A DNA stretch of 64,000 nucleotides, taken from positions 744,001 through 808,000 of the forward strand of contig NZ_LT963430.1 of the NCBI RefSeq assembly GCF_900199405.1, written 5' to 3'. Each line of letters opens with the position of its first letter. Positions within the stretch are counted from its first letter, which is position 1. Source of the stretch: Beduinella massiliensis. GTDB taxonomy: Bacteria > Bacillota > Clostridia > Christensenellales > Aristaeellaceae. Below are positions 22,567 through 31,958 of the stretch, one piece after another. The notes under the pieces were generated by a model. That model was not told where the DNA came from, did no database searches, and was given only the letters and a program-made list of their open reading frames with translations. A program made the position numbers and the translations under genes.

Positions 22567-25327
22567 GATGTGCGTGGAGCTGAACAGCGGCGAGATGATC
22601 GTGCGGCTGGAGGCGGAGGAGACGGAGGCCGCGAGAAAAGCGGCGCTGGCGGCGGAGCAGGCCGCGCGGGCTGCCGGAGATGCCGAGGCGCTGACGCGGG
22701 AAGCGGAAGTGGTGCGCGTCGAGGCGGAACAGAGACGCGCGGCCGCGGAATCCGCGCGCGCCGTTGCAGAGAGGGGCCGCGAGGGAGCGGAGGCGCAGCG
22801 GGCGTCGGCGGAAGCGGAGCGCGACGGCGCGGAGGAGGTTCGTGCGGCGGCGGAAGCGGGCCGGAACGGCGCGGAGGCGCTGCGCAAGGCGGCGGAGCAG
22901 GCGCGCGCGGGCGCGGAGATGGAGCGAGATAGCGCGGAAACCGCCCGCGCGTCTTCGGAGGACGCGCGAAAGAGCGCGGAAGCGGGGCGGGAGAGCGCGG
23001 AAACCGCCCGCGCGTCTTCGGAGGACGCGCGAAGGGCCGCTGAGACGGGGCGAGAGCGCGCGGAAAGCGCCCGCGCGTCTTCGGAGGGCACGCGAGAGCG
23101 CGCTGAAACGGGGCGAGAGAGCGCAGAAGCCGCCCGTGCGTCTTCGGAGGACGCGCGAAAGACTGCGGAAGCGGGGCGGGAGAGCGCGGAGACCGCTCGC
23201 GCGTCTTCAGAAAATGCGCGCAAGACGGCGGAGGACGCGCGAAAGAGCGCGGAGACAGAGCGAGAGCAGGCGGAAGCGTCGCGGGCAGCCGCGGAGGACG
23301 CGCGAAAGGGCGCGGAGACGGAGCGGGAGCAGGCGGAGTCGAAGCGAGCAGCCGCGGAGGACGCGCGGAAGAGCGCGGAGACGAAGCGTGCGGAGGCGGA
23401 AGCTGTCCGGGTGACGGCGGAGGACACGCGGAAGAGCGCGGAGACTGGCAGGGCGAATGCGGAAGCGTCGCGTGTAGCCGCAGAGGACGCGCGGAAGAGC
23501 GCGGAGACGGGCAGGGCGAATGCGGAAACGGCGCGCAAGACGGCGGAGGACGCGCGAAAGAGCGCGGAGACGGGACGGGAGCAGGCGGAAGCGAAGCGCG
23601 TCGCGGACAGCGCAAAGGCGCTGCTGGACGCGCAGGCCGCCGTGGACGCCGCGGACGGCTGGGCGCGCGCGGAGGCGTCGGCCCGGACGCTGGACGTCGG
23701 CGCGGCGGCGAGCGCGAGCGTGACGACCGCCGAAGACGGGCACAAGCTGCTGACGCTGGGCCTGCCCAGAGGCGAGCGCGGGCCGCGAGGACGCGGGCTT
23801 ACGGCGATGGGCGCCTGGACGGCCGGCGTGCAGTACCTGTGCAGCGACGACGTGCAGCATTTCGTGCTGTACGAGGACAGCAGCTACGTGTGCCGTCAGT
23901 CCCACACGTCGGGCGCGGAGAGCGCGCCGCCCGCCGCGGCCTATTGGACGCTGCTCGCGTCCAAGGGAAGCGTGGACAACCTGCCCGGCATGCGCGGCGC
24001 GACGGCGGATACGGCGGGCGAGGCGGGGCTCGTGCCCGCGCCTGCGGCAGGCGCACAGGGCCGGTACCTGCGGGGGGACGGCACGTGGCAGACGCCGCCG
24101 AACACGACGTACAGCACGGCGACGGCGAGCGCGGACGGCCTGATGGCGAAGGGCGACAAGGCGAAGCTGGACGGTGTGGCGGCAAACGCGAACAACTACG
24201 CGCACCCGACATCGGCTGGCAGTAAGCACATCCCGGCGGGCGGCGCGAGCGGTCAGATTCTGCGCTGGGGCGCGGACGGCACGGCAACATGGGGCGCGGA
24301 CAACAACACGACCTACAGCGACATGAAAGGCGCGACGGCGGAGGATGCGGGCAAAAGCGGCCTCGTACCGGCCCCGGCTGCCGGCACACAGGGCCGATAC
24401 CTGCGGGGGGACGGCACGTGGCAGACACCGCCGAACACGACGTACAGCCCGGCGACGGCGAGCGCGGACGGCCTGATGGCGAAGGGCGACAAGGCGAAGC
24501 TGGACGGCGTGGCGGCAAACGCGAACAACTACGCGCACCCGACATCGGCTGGCAGTAAGCACATCCCGGCGGGCGGCGCGAACGGTCAGATTCTGCGTTG
24601 GAGCGCGGACGGCACGGCGGCGTGGGGCGCGGACAACAACACGACCTACAGCGACATGAAAGGCGCGACGGCGGAGGCCGCAGGCGCGAACGGCCTCGTA
24701 CCGGCCCCGGCGGCAGGCACACAGGGCAAATATCTGCGAGGGGACGGCACGTGGCAGACGCCGCCGAACACGACGTACGGCGTCGCGACGGCGAGCGCGG
24801 ATGGCCTGATGGCGAAGGGCGACAAGGCGAAGCTGGACGGCGTGGCGACGAACGCCAACAACTACGCGCACCCGACGAACGCGGGGAACAAGCACATCCC
24901 GGCGGGCGGCGCGAGCGGGCAGATCCTGCGCTGGAGCGCGGATGGCACGGCGGCGTGGGGCGCGGACAACGACACGACGTACGGACTGGCGACGGGAAGC
25001 GCGGACGGCCTGATGAGCAGCGCGGACAAAAAGAAGCTGGACGGATTTGGCGATGCGGACAGTTATCTGGATCACCCGGTCGTGTTTTCGCTGCCGGTCT
25101 CCGCGTGGACGGGCAGCGGGCCGTATAGCGCGGTGATCAGCGACGCGCGGTTTGCGGAAGACACGAAAATCGATTCGACCGATTTAAGCGCGGACACGTT
25201 AAACCATCTGCCCCACGCCGCGATTGATTACGAAACGACTGACGGTAAAATTACGCTAACGACGGAGATCAAACCGAGCATCACGCTGGCCGGGACATTT
25301 TGGATTCGGCGCGTGGCGCAGGCGTAA
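22559..25327 (+). CDS. Long tail fibre with Ala/Glu coiled-coil repeats and four DGTW repeats
   Basis: 922 residues. Residues ~10-350 are an uninterrupted coiled coil of an 11/15-residue Ala/Glu/Arg repeat (ARASSEDARKSAE and variants). From ~480 come ~90-residue units containing SADGLMAKGDKAKLDGVA, NNYAHPT, GGASGQILRW, GLVPAPAAGTQG and LRGDGTWQTPPNTTY, repeated about four times with near-identical DNA. The C-terminus is a unique beta domain. The repeats probably set fibre length by recombination. It starts by overlap with the upstream frame. Confidence 0.75.
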   Translation: MSEMCVELNSGEMIVRLEAEETEAARKAALAAEQAARAAGDAEALTREAEVVRVEAEQRRAAAESARAVAERGREGAEAQRASAEAERDGAEEVRAAAEAGRNGAEALRKAAEQARAGAEMERDSAETARASSEDARKSAEAGRESAETARASSEDARRAAETGRERAESARASSEGTRERAETGRESAEAARASSEDARKTAEAGRESAETARASSENARKTAEDARKSAETEREQAEASRAAAEDARKGAETEREQAESKRAAAEDARKSAETKRAEAEAVRVTAEDTRKSAETGRANAEASRVAAEDARKSAETGRANAETARKTAEDARKSAETGREQAEAKRVADSAKALLDAQAAVDAADGWARAEASARTLDVGAAASASVTTAEDGHKLLTLGLPRGERGPRGRGLTAMGAWTAGVQYLCSDDVQHFVLYEDSSYVCRQSHTSGAESAPPAAAYWTLLASKGSVDNLPGMRGATADTAGEAGLVPAPAAGAQGRYLRGDGTWQTPPNTTYSTATASADGLMAKGDKAKLDGVAANANNYAHPTSAGSKHIPAGGASGQILRWGADGTATWGADNNTTYSDMKGATAEDAGKSGLVPAPAAGTQGRYLRGDGTWQTPPNTTYSPATASADGLMAKGDKAKLDGVAANANNYAHPTSAGSKHIPAGGANGQILRWSADGTAAWGADNNTTYSDMKGATAEAAGANGLVPAPAAGTQGKYLRGDGTWQTPPNTTYGVATASADGLMAKGDKAKLDGVATNANNYAHPTNAGNKHIPAGGASGQILRWSADGTAAWGADNDTTYGLATGSADGLMSSADKKKLDGFGDADSYLDHPVVFSLPVSAWTGSGPYSAVISDARFAEDTKIDSTDLSADTLNHLPHAAIDYETTDGKITLTTEIKPSITLAGTFWIRRVAQA

Positions 25328-25478
25328 TGTGATGGAGGAAAAATCTATATATGCATACGTTTTATGCCGGTTTGAATCAAACGGAGAAACTGGCCTGAAA
25401 GTAATGTAAACAGTTCATTTGATGCTCGTATACTCCTGTCTCGCAACGTATGCCATTGCGGGCAGGGGGTGCGGGACT

Positions 25479-26363
25479 GTGAGAGGCAGGATCTATAGTC
25501 CCCCACCACGTTATGGCAGGCCGGTGGATTTGTTGGACAACCACGGTTTTGAGATCGCGCAGGCCGGATATGGCGGAATGCATGGCACCGTACAATACGC
25601 GGCTGACCGGTGGAAAATCGATGGGTATAGCGTTACAGTTTCGCGCAGCGACGGAGTGTTGACAATAGCGGGTACAAGCACGTGGTCTATCATGAATCAG
25701 GCGCTTCGCGACGATGCTCGTCAGGCGTGCAGAGGACAAACCGTCACACTGGTGGTATATCTCGCCAGCGGATATATTGCCTGTGCACAATATGACATAC
25801 CAGCATCCGGAACGTTTGACACGCAGGGCGTCAATCTGGAAAATAGCTGGGCTGCGAACGTTTTTGCCAGCGGCAACGAGATATGCGTTAGGGTATACAA
25901 TGTCACAAACAGCGACGTCCTAAAAATAAAACGTGTGCTGCTGTTGACGGGAGGTTACACGCTCGATACGCTGCCTCCTTATACCCCGCGCCCTTACAGC
26001 GTCGAACTCGCAGAATGTCAACGGTATTTTGAGCGCATAGGCGATGCCCATAGCGAGCTGCTATCGACGACTATGCTTGTGGATGGGCAGCGATATGCGA
26101 TGTTCATGATTCATTATGCGCCAAAGAGGAAAACGCCTACGATTCTGCTCAGTGCCGCCTCAAATTATCGAGTACTGACAAAGGGGCTTCAAGAAAACAT
26201 GGCCTCTGCGAACTCGATAGAAAGTTTGTCGGCGTATAGTGTGATGAATACTGACGCCACTATAATTGTGAAAATGAATGGAGGCGTGTATGCAAATAAT
26301 GCTATTTTGCAGCGCTCAGACAGCGCGACCGCTGCGTGGATCGATGTGGTTGCCGATCTGTGA
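25479..26363 (+). CDS. Receptor-binding tail tip paralogue 1
   Basis: 294 residues. GTG at 25479 (VRGRIYSPP) behind GCAGGGGGTG was chosen because the three paralogues begin M(K/T)G.(I/L)Y.PP at the same point. N-terminal VDLLDNHGFEIAQAG, a central beta region, the family signature PPYTPRPYSVELAECQRYF, then a variable C-terminal ~95 residues. Noticeably lower GC than the fibre genes upstream. Proposed adhesin or carbohydrate-binding tip. Confidence 0.65.
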   Translation: MRGRIYSPPPRYGRPVDLLDNHGFEIAQAGYGGMHGTVQYAADRWKIDGYSVTVSRSDGVLTIAGTSTWSIMNQALRDDARQACRGQTVTLVVYLASGYIACAQYDIPASGTFDTQGVNLENSWAANVFASGNEICVRVYNVTNSDVLKIKRVLLLTGGYTLDTLPPYTPRPYSVELAECQRYFERIGDAHSELLSTTMLVDGQRYAMFMIHYAPKRKTPTILLSAASNYRVLTKGLQENMASANSIESLSAYSVMNTDATIIVKMNGGVYANNAILQRSDSATAAWIDVVADL

Positions 26364-26445
26364 TTTGTGAAACGATAAGGAGATGATATCTGGTGAAAGG
26401 TAATATCAATGGTATTTTTGCACCGCTGATTCAGGAGGTGCGCAT

Positions 26446-26850
26446 ATGAATGGTCAGATTACCGGCGGTGTGCGCGCGATCATAGACCGGGTGTACCCGA
26501 TTGGTATCATATTGGATTTTGCCGTCGAATCAGACCCTAATACCTCCATCGGCTGCGGGACGGTATGGCAGCGCATTGCAGATGGTCGGGCGCTGATCGC
26601 TTCGGACGCGGCCCATCCGGTCGGATGGACGGGTGGTGAGGCGGCGCACACGCTGATAAACCCAGAGTTGCCATCTCACTATCACGATATAGCAATGGCC
26701 GAAGCAGGCGGATCGCCATATTGGGGCCCGATAAGTATCACACAGCTAAGTGGCTCGAAGTGGAGCACGACCAAGAATACTGGGGGTGGTGAACCCCACA
26801 ACAACATGCAGCCCTCGCTTGCGGTGTGTCGTTGGGTGCGTACTGCGTAA
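26446..26850 (+). CDS. Tail collar / Gp10 C-terminal-type domain protein
   Basis: 134 residues from ATG behind CAGGAGGTGCGC. Motifs YPIGIIL, TSIGCGTVWQRI, GRALIASD, GGEAAHTL, LPSHYHDI and EPHNNMQPSLAVCRWVRT follow the order of the C-terminal domain of phage baseplate Gp10/collar proteins. An 18-codon GTG ORF (26393-26449) overlaps its start by 4 bp and reads VKGNINGIFAP, like a stub of the tip paralogues. Confidence 0.75.
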   Translation: MNGQITGGVRAIIDRVYPIGIILDFAVESDPNTSIGCGTVWQRIADGRALIASDAAHPVGWTGGEAAHTLINPELPSHYHDIAMAEAGGSPYWGPISITQLSGSKWSTTKNTGGGEPHNNMQPSLAVCRWVRTA

Positions 26851-27004
26851 GTACCGTTGAACACTGAAAATCACAAAAGGTTCACGATGTTTGACTGCTT
26901 ATTTTAGAGCCTTTACAAACATGATCTGTATCGATATATCGATGAAAGAGGTGCACAAAATGGAGGACTTAAAACGTTGAAGGTTTATTGATGAGAGGTG
27001 CACA

Positions 27005-27826
27005 ATGACAGGAACACTTTACACGCCACCACGAACTGTCGCGCCAGATGATTTGCTGGTCAACAGCAATTTTCGCAATCCTGTTAACCAACGAGGAAAA
27101 ACGATCTACACACCAACGTCCATTTCATACACGATAGACAGATGGATGATAAACGGGGTATCGAGCGGAGCGGGGGAACTCGATATAACCGGCGATGGCG
27201 TCCGGGTTAGCCCGATACAAGATTATGTGGACCTCAGTCAAAACATCGAACAATACAGCCGGTTAAAGGGACATGTCTGCACCGCCGTAGTGTGTGCGAA
27301 CGGCGAAATATCTTCGGGATGTTGTTATATGGGCGAGACAGCAGACCCTGTAACACTTGGGCCGGTCAAACTGTATTCGATCAATGCGCGGAATGTTATA
27401 TTCAGGGCGTATGAACCGGTCACACTACAATGGGCTGCGCTATACGAAGGAGTTTATACCGCTGACATGCTGCCGCCTTATATACCTCGCCCATATGGTG
27501 TCGTGCTCACGGAGTGCCAGCGGTATTATTACCAAACCTGGGATGGGCCGACCCCTGCCACGACAGCAGGTATTGTTGCGTGCGAGGCAATTACGGATGC
27601 ACGTTTGGGGGTACACATCGCGTTACCGGTGCAAATGCGCATCACGCCAACTATCACGTTTTACAATTCGAGCGGGGAGACCGGCACTTGGAAGGAGTGG
27701 ATTAGCGGAACGCGTGTTAGTGTTTCGGCAGTTTATAACAACTCAAAATCGTTTATGGTCGGCGCAGAAAAAGCAGTGAAAGGGTTATATTACGCCGGGC
27801 ACTACTGCGCTTCGTGCGAACCATGA
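27005..27826 (+). CDS. Receptor-binding tail tip paralogue 2
   Basis: 273 residues from ATG behind GAGAGGTGCAC. Shares LLVNSNFRNPVNQRG, the central beta part and PPYIPRPYGVVLTECQRYYY with the other paralogues; the C-terminal ~100 residues are different. In front of it the leader GAGGTGCACAA is duplicated with a 6-codon stub at 26960. Confidence 0.65.
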   Translation: MTGTLYTPPRTVAPDDLLVNSNFRNPVNQRGKTIYTPTSISYTIDRWMINGVSSGAGELDITGDGVRVSPIQDYVDLSQNIEQYSRLKGHVCTAVVCANGEISSGCCYMGETADPVTLGPVKLYSINARNVIFRAYEPVTLQWAALYEGVYTADMLPPYIPRPYGVVLTECQRYYYQTWDGPTPATTAGIVACEAITDARLGVHIALPVQMRITPTITFYNSSGETGTWKEWISGTRVSVSAVYNNSKSFMVGAEKAVKGLYYAGHYCASCEP

Positions 27827-27844
27827 GACCTAATGAGACCTATA

Positions 27845-27962
27845 AGGTCTACCTTTCAGGACGATCATCTATATAACCCCTTTCGTGATGAAATACGCAT
27901 ATATGGTGTTTAATAATCTCTCTAAATTGCAAGTCAAACATCGTAGAGGTTTGTTGATTTGG
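27845..27962 (+). repeat. Repeated leader before tip paralogue 3 (pair with 28807-28928)
   Basis: AT-rich intergenic sequence with matching blocks before paralogues 3 and 4: AAGGT.(T/A)CACCTTT-like, GATCAT, CCTTTCG..TT..ATGAAAT, TGGTGTTT and finally CAAACATCGT..AGGTTTGTTG, which can form a small hairpin. The last block is partly seen before paralogue 2. Could be a promoter, or homology for exchange of tip genes. Confidence 0.55.
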
Positions 27963-27973
27963 AGGGATGCGGA

Positions 27974-28780
27974 ATGAAAGGGATGATTTACTGTCCACAT
28001 CTAATTGACCCGCCGGTGAATCTGCTGGACAACAGCAATTTTCGCGATCCCGTCAACGGACGGGGTGCAGTGCATTACACGGCAAACGGCTATACGATTA
28101 ACCGGTGGCTGCTGTGGGAAAGCACGGGTAATGTAGCGTTGACGGTGGGCGGCGGCATGATCTATTGGCGGGGATACCTGTATCAACACCTTGCCATTGA
28201 CACAGCGAGGCGCTATACCCTCGCTGCTTGCACCAGCGACGGAGACATCCTTTGCGTCAGCGGTACGCCATCGGAGAGGCCGGCGGTTACCAGCCTGGGC
28301 AACCTGCAATTAATACTGACCGTATCCTACCCCGATGGGCAATACGTCAAGGCGCAGGTCTCAACCATTGATCCGTCTCAGGCATCCAGCCTGGTCTGGG
28401 CCGCGCTGTACGAGGGTACCTATACTGCTGATACGCTGCCGCCGTATATTCCACGCCCTTACAGTGTAGAACTCGCTGAATGCCAACGGTATTATCGACC
28501 TTTTATAAAAACTGCACCTGCAATCACGGTAGCAGCCCATGCAATCACAGCCCAAATGGTGCTTGATCCGCCTATGCGGGCGGGCTGCGTGCCGACTGTA
28601 ACCATAAATTCGGTTGGAGACGCCTACACGCACGACGGCATACGGACAGTATCGACATCCTACTCAGACGTCAACGATGAGCACAGAGCGGGGTACGTAT
28701 TTTATTCAGCTGAAAGCGTGACGGTCGGGACCCCGGCAATTATAACGGGAATTAGCGGATTTGTCAGCTCTGAACTATAA
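27974..28780 (+). CDS. Receptor-binding tail tip paralogue 3
   Basis: 268 residues from ATG (MKGMIYCP) behind TGGAGGGATGCGG. Shares VNLLDNSNFRDPVNGRG and PPYIPRPYSVELAECQRYY with paralogues 1, 2 and 4, with a distinct C-terminus. Preceded by a ~120-bp leader that is repeated before paralogue 4. Confidence 0.65.
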   Translation: MKGMIYCPHLIDPPVNLLDNSNFRDPVNGRGAVHYTANGYTINRWLLWESTGNVALTVGGGMIYWRGYLYQHLAIDTARRYTLAACTSDGDILCVSGTPSERPAVTSLGNLQLILTVSYPDGQYVKAQVSTIDPSQASSLVWAALYEGTYTADTLPPYIPRPYSVELAECQRYYRPFIKTAPAITVAAHAITAQMVLDPPMRAGCVPTVTINSVGDAYTHDGIRTVSTSYSDVNDEHRAGYVFYSAESVTVGTPAIITGISGFVSSEL

Positions 28781-28944
28781 AGCGGGAGAACATGAATGCC
28801 CATGGGCTTAAAAGGTACACCTTTATAGATGATCATTGTATGCACACCTTTCGCATTTTAATGAAATTAAATGGTGTTTGAAATCTCGCGTTTGCGAACC
28901 GACAAACATCGTGTAGGTTTGTTGATGTGTAGAAGGTGTTCAAA

Positions 28945-29781
28945 ATGAAAGGAAAAATCTATGCCCCCACACGTCTCAATGACCTGCCGGTAAATCTTCT
29001 GGACAACAGCAATTTTCGCGCTGCCAGTATAATCAACCAGTACAACTATGCAAGCGGAACTTCACTGGGCGATTATGAAATGATACTAGATCGGTGGCGA
29101 AACGAGAAAAGTGTGAATGGTTACACACTATCCCCTGAAGGGCTGATTACAACCCCGCAAAGTAGTTTCTATCAAGCTGTGGCTGGTTTGCGGAACGGTG
29201 GTATTTATACATTTGCTGTTGGCACGAGTATGGGGCTGTATACCGTATCATGCACGTTAGCAATAACCGGAACATGGTACATCATGGGTACAACGGATAC
29301 GCCGTTTGGACATGTCCGTATCGATGATGCTGGATATGGTGGCGTCGTTAATTGCCTGATACGCAGTGATAACAGCGTTGTGGTTTATTGGGCAGCGTTA
29401 TACGAAGGGGCTTATACCGTCGATACGCTGCCGTCCTATACCCCACGTCCGTACAGCATTGAATTGGCCGAATGTCAGCGGTATTATTGGCGGGTGCATT
29501 TTGACCAATATGAGACAATCAGTATGGGCTACGAGGGGCCGAAATATGCGATTCTGCAAATGTCTGCCCCTGTGCAAATGCGAGTTAAACATCTAGGGTT
29601 TGCGCAGAGTGGCGTTATACACCTGGGAAGCTATGATCGGGTATTCTCTGGCGCTAAATGCATCGGTACCGCGATTATTATGGTTCTCAATTATTCTCTT
29701 ATACAGAGTCCTGTCGGCGGAACATATGGGTACACACCAATAGCTGACGGCGTAACATTAACATTCTCGGCGGAACTATAA
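28945..29781 (+). CDS. Receptor-binding tail tip paralogue 4
   Basis: 278 residues from ATG (MKGKIYAP) behind AGAAGGTG. Shares VNLLDNSNFR and PSYTPRPYSIELAECQRYYW, then diverges. It is the last of the tip genes before the coiled-coil gene at 29803. Confidence 0.65.
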   Translation: MKGKIYAPTRLNDLPVNLLDNSNFRAASIINQYNYASGTSLGDYEMILDRWRNEKSVNGYTLSPEGLITTPQSSFYQAVAGLRNGGIYTFAVGTSMGLYTVSCTLAITGTWYIMGTTDTPFGHVRIDDAGYGGVVNCLIRSDNSVVVYWAALYEGAYTVDTLPSYTPRPYSIELAECQRYYWRVHFDQYETISMGYEGPKYAILQMSAPVQMRVKHLGFAQSGVIHLGSYDRVFSGAKCIGTAIIMVLNYSLIQSPVGGTYGYTPIADGVTLTFSAEL

Positions 29782-29802
29782 ATATGAAAATGAGGGATTT
29801 AC

Positions 29803-30307
29803 ATGGCGAAAATCAAAATCAACGACACACAGCTCGACGCGACACTCTCAAAAACCGGGGGACCGGATCACACTCACGCTGACCGATACGGATTTGAAGC
29901 TCGACGAGCTGGCGGCGCTTTTTGATCCTGGCGCAGCAACAGAGGTGCGTGTTGTTGACGACGCAGGCCTCACGACCGCTATTTACAGCCACCGGCGTGT
30001 AATTGAGGTCGGTGCGCAGCTCGATGGTAACGATGTGCGGCGCGTATACATCAGTCTGCAGATCGAACCGATAGAGCAATCGGCGGCCGATATACTGCGG
30101 GAACGCCTCGACGCACAGGCTGAGAAGCTCGCACAGCTCGCAAGCAATGACAGCGCGAGGGCTGCTGAAATTTCCGCTCAGAAGGAGCAGATGGACAGAT
30201 ATACGGCACAGACGGAGTTGGTACGCGCGCAGATTCAGGCGGTAAGCGATCGCGGCGAATTTGTTGAGGATTGCCTTGCGGAGATGGCGACAGCGGTTTA
30301 CTCATGA
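29803..30307 (+). pseudogene. Phage coiled-coil protein interrupted by frameshift
   Basis: Starts at ATG 29803 behind TGAGGGATTTAC: MAKIKINDTQLDATLSKTG. A run of five G (29857-29861) then shifts the frame; with one G fewer it continues DRITLTLTDTDLKLDELAAL, and the frame stays open to 30307 through a coiled coil (about residues 80-140). Either a real 1-bp insertion, a sequencing error or a slippage site. An internal TTG (29894) could start the second part. Baseplate/tail accessory function possible. Confidence 0.7.
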
Positions 30308-30375
30308 GACGGATAGCAAGGGCGGTTCGCGAACGCATCTTGTTTTCCATATTAAACTACACAGAAGGAGGAATT

Positions 30376-30519
30376 ATGATGATGGCGATGTTTTTCGCGC
30401 AGAGGGTCATCCTCGGTAAAACGCTTTTCGCGGACGTTCCGTCGGCGCTTCGTCCACAGGTAAAGACGCTGCTCGACGAAAGCGGCCTGGACGATCTGGC
30501 GGTCGAGATGGTGGGCTGA
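30376..30519 (+). CDS. Small phage protein, CD1375-like
   Basis: 47 residues from ATG behind AGAAGGAGG. The sequence FFAQRVILGKTLFADVPSAL followed by a short acidic C-terminus is of the kind found just before lysis genes in Clostridia prophages. Function unknown. Confidence 0.65.
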   Translation: MMMAMFFAQRVILGKTLFADVPSALRPQVKTLLDESGLDDLAVEMVG

Positions 30520-30526
30520 CGAGACG

Positions 30527-30556
30527 AGGGGGCGGGCTCTTCGCCCGCCCCTTTTT
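30527..30556 (+). terminator. Terminator/attenuator before lysis genes
   Basis: Stem GGGGGCGGGC/GCCCGCCCC with loop TCTTC, then TTTTT. It lies 20 bp before the endolysin start, so some read-through is needed or a separate promoter exists. Confidence 0.7.
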
Positions 30557-30575
30557 GAAACGAGAAGGTGTCGGA

Positions 30576-31307
30576 ATGATAAGAGCATCGGATTTCGCAT
30601 TTCAGGCCGTCGCCCTCGCGCAGCGCACGCCGCCCATCCCCTACGCGATGGGCGGGACGACGCCCCAGGGCATGGACTGCCGAGGGCTCGTGGTGTACCT
30701 CCTGCGGCAGCTGGGCCGCCCTGACTACCGCACGGCGGGCGCGACGAGCATGTGGCGCGACGATTGCGTGGACAAGCGCCCGCTCGCGCAGGCCGATCTG
30801 CGGCCCGGCGACCTGCTGTTCATCCGCAGCGGCGAGGTCAGCGAGCACATGGGCGTCTACTGCGGCGCGCCGGGCTGCGAGGTCGTGCATGCCAGCGCGA
30901 CGAAGGGGTGCGTGTGCGCCTCGACGCTCAAAAACGGCTGGACGCACGCGGCGCGGCACCGGCTGATCGATTACGACAGCGCCGACAGAGAGGGAGGCGA
31001 CAGCATGGCGGCGGAATACATCGTCCGCGCACAGGGCGGTCTTCGCCAGCGCAAGACGCCGGGTGGGACGTACATGCAGATGATCCCGGACGGGACGCGC
31101 CTGGCCGCGCTGCAGACGCAGGGCGACTGGACGCAGGTGAGCTACGGGGGCTTTACGGGGTGGGTGAGTACGGCGTATCTGGTGGACGCGGACGGAGCGG
31201 CGGAAGCGCCGCAGGCGCCCGAGAACACGGATAGCGCGGATGACGACAATAGGGTACGGGTGCCGCGCGCGCTGATCGAAGCGCTCTGCGGATACTTAAA
31301 CGACTGA
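30576..31307 (+). CDS. Phage endolysin, NlpC/P60 plus SH3 domain
   Basis: 243 residues from ATG behind GAGAAGGTG. NlpC/P60 cysteine peptidase domain about 1-135 with Cys35 (GMDCRGLVVYLL) and His91 (VSEHMGVYCG), DLRPGDLLFIRSG between them. A bacterial SH3 domain about 147-205 (VRAQGGLRQRKTPGG, WTQVSYGGFTGWVST) should bind the cell wall. It should cut peptide bonds in the stem peptide of peptidoglycan. The holin follows 12 bp downstream. Confidence 0.85.
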   Translation: MIRASDFAFQAVALAQRTPPIPYAMGGTTPQGMDCRGLVVYLLRQLGRPDYRTAGATSMWRDDCVDKRPLAQADLRPGDLLFIRSGEVSEHMGVYCGAPGCEVVHASATKGCVCASTLKNGWTHAARHRLIDYDSADREGGDSMAAEYIVRAQGGLRQRKTPGGTYMQMIPDGTRLAALQTQGDWTQVSYGGFTGWVSTAYLVDADGAAEAPQAPENTDSADDDNRVRVPRALIEALCGYLND

Positions 31308-31319
31308 GGAGGAAGGCAA

Positions 31320-31748
31320 ATGTGGGAGAAAATCGTGAAGGGCGCCGCGGCGGCGGTGGGCGCGGTCGCCGGCTTTTGGGGAGGACTGCCGGTGCTTTTG
31401 CAGACGATGGCGGTCTTCATGGCGGTGGATTACCTGACCGGCCTGATCTGCGCCCTGAAGGGTGTGTCCGGCAAGAGCGAGAACGGCGCGCTGTCGAGCA
31501 AGGCGGGCTTTGAGGGCCTGCTCAAGAAGGGCGTGATGGTGCTCGTGGTGTTCATCGCCTGGCAGCTCGATCAGGCGATGGGGACGGCGGTGCTGCATAA
31601 CGCGGTGGTGTGCTTCTACGTGGCGAACGAGGGCATTTCGATTCTGGAGAACACGACGCTGCTGGGCGTGCCGTGGCCGGAAAAGCTGCGTGACGCGCTG
31701 GACGCCATCGGAAACGGCGACGGCGGCGAACCGCCCATGACGGCGTAA
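31320..31748 (+). CDS. Phage holin, toxin-secretion/lysis family
   Basis: 142 residues from ATG behind GAGGAGGAAGGC. Hydrophobic segments about 8-45, 68-85 and 90-115, with the family-typical VDYLTGLICALKG, SSKAGFEGLLKKGVMVLVVF and NEGISILENTTLLGVP. It forms the membrane lesion that releases endolysin. Last gene of the phage late operon, followed by a strong terminator. Confidence 0.88.
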   Translation: MWEKIVKGAAAAVGAVAGFWGGLPVLLQTMAVFMAVDYLTGLICALKGVSGKSENGALSSKAGFEGLLKKGVMVLVVFIAWQLDQAMGTAVLHNAVVCFYVANEGISILENTTLLGVPWPEKLRDALDAIGNGDGGEPPMTA

Positions 31749-31768
31749 AACGGATGACGATACGAAGA

Positions 31769-31815
31769 GGTGCTGTCGCAGACTTTTGCGTTCTGCGACA
31801 GCACCTTGTTTTTTG
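31769..31815 (+). terminator. Strong terminator ending the phage late operon
   Basis: 15-bp stem GGTGCTGTCGCAGAC/GTTCTGCGACAGCACC, then TTGTTTTTT. The next ~140 bases to 31958 hold no gene. They probably contain the element-host junction, but no att duplicate can be found within this window. Confidence 0.85.
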
Positions 31816-31958
31816 ATGTTTACGAAACTTCTGCGTTGCTTTCAGGGGGCCTGCCGTTGAAAACTTTGCCGTTACGGCGGGTTTCGTACACGTCCCTATA
31901 CGGCCCGCGGCTGTCCTCCGTAGATACGTGCCGGCGGAGCCCAGATTCTTTTTCATTT

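Noticed and set aside
25479-29781. Diversity-generating retroelement
   Set aside because: The variable paralogous tail tips suggested it, but no reverse transcriptase ORF or template/variable repeat pair with A-biased changes was seen.
31816-31958. Prophage attachment site
   Set aside because: The position is right for an element boundary, but no matching direct repeat or tRNA end could be found in the window, so none is annotated.
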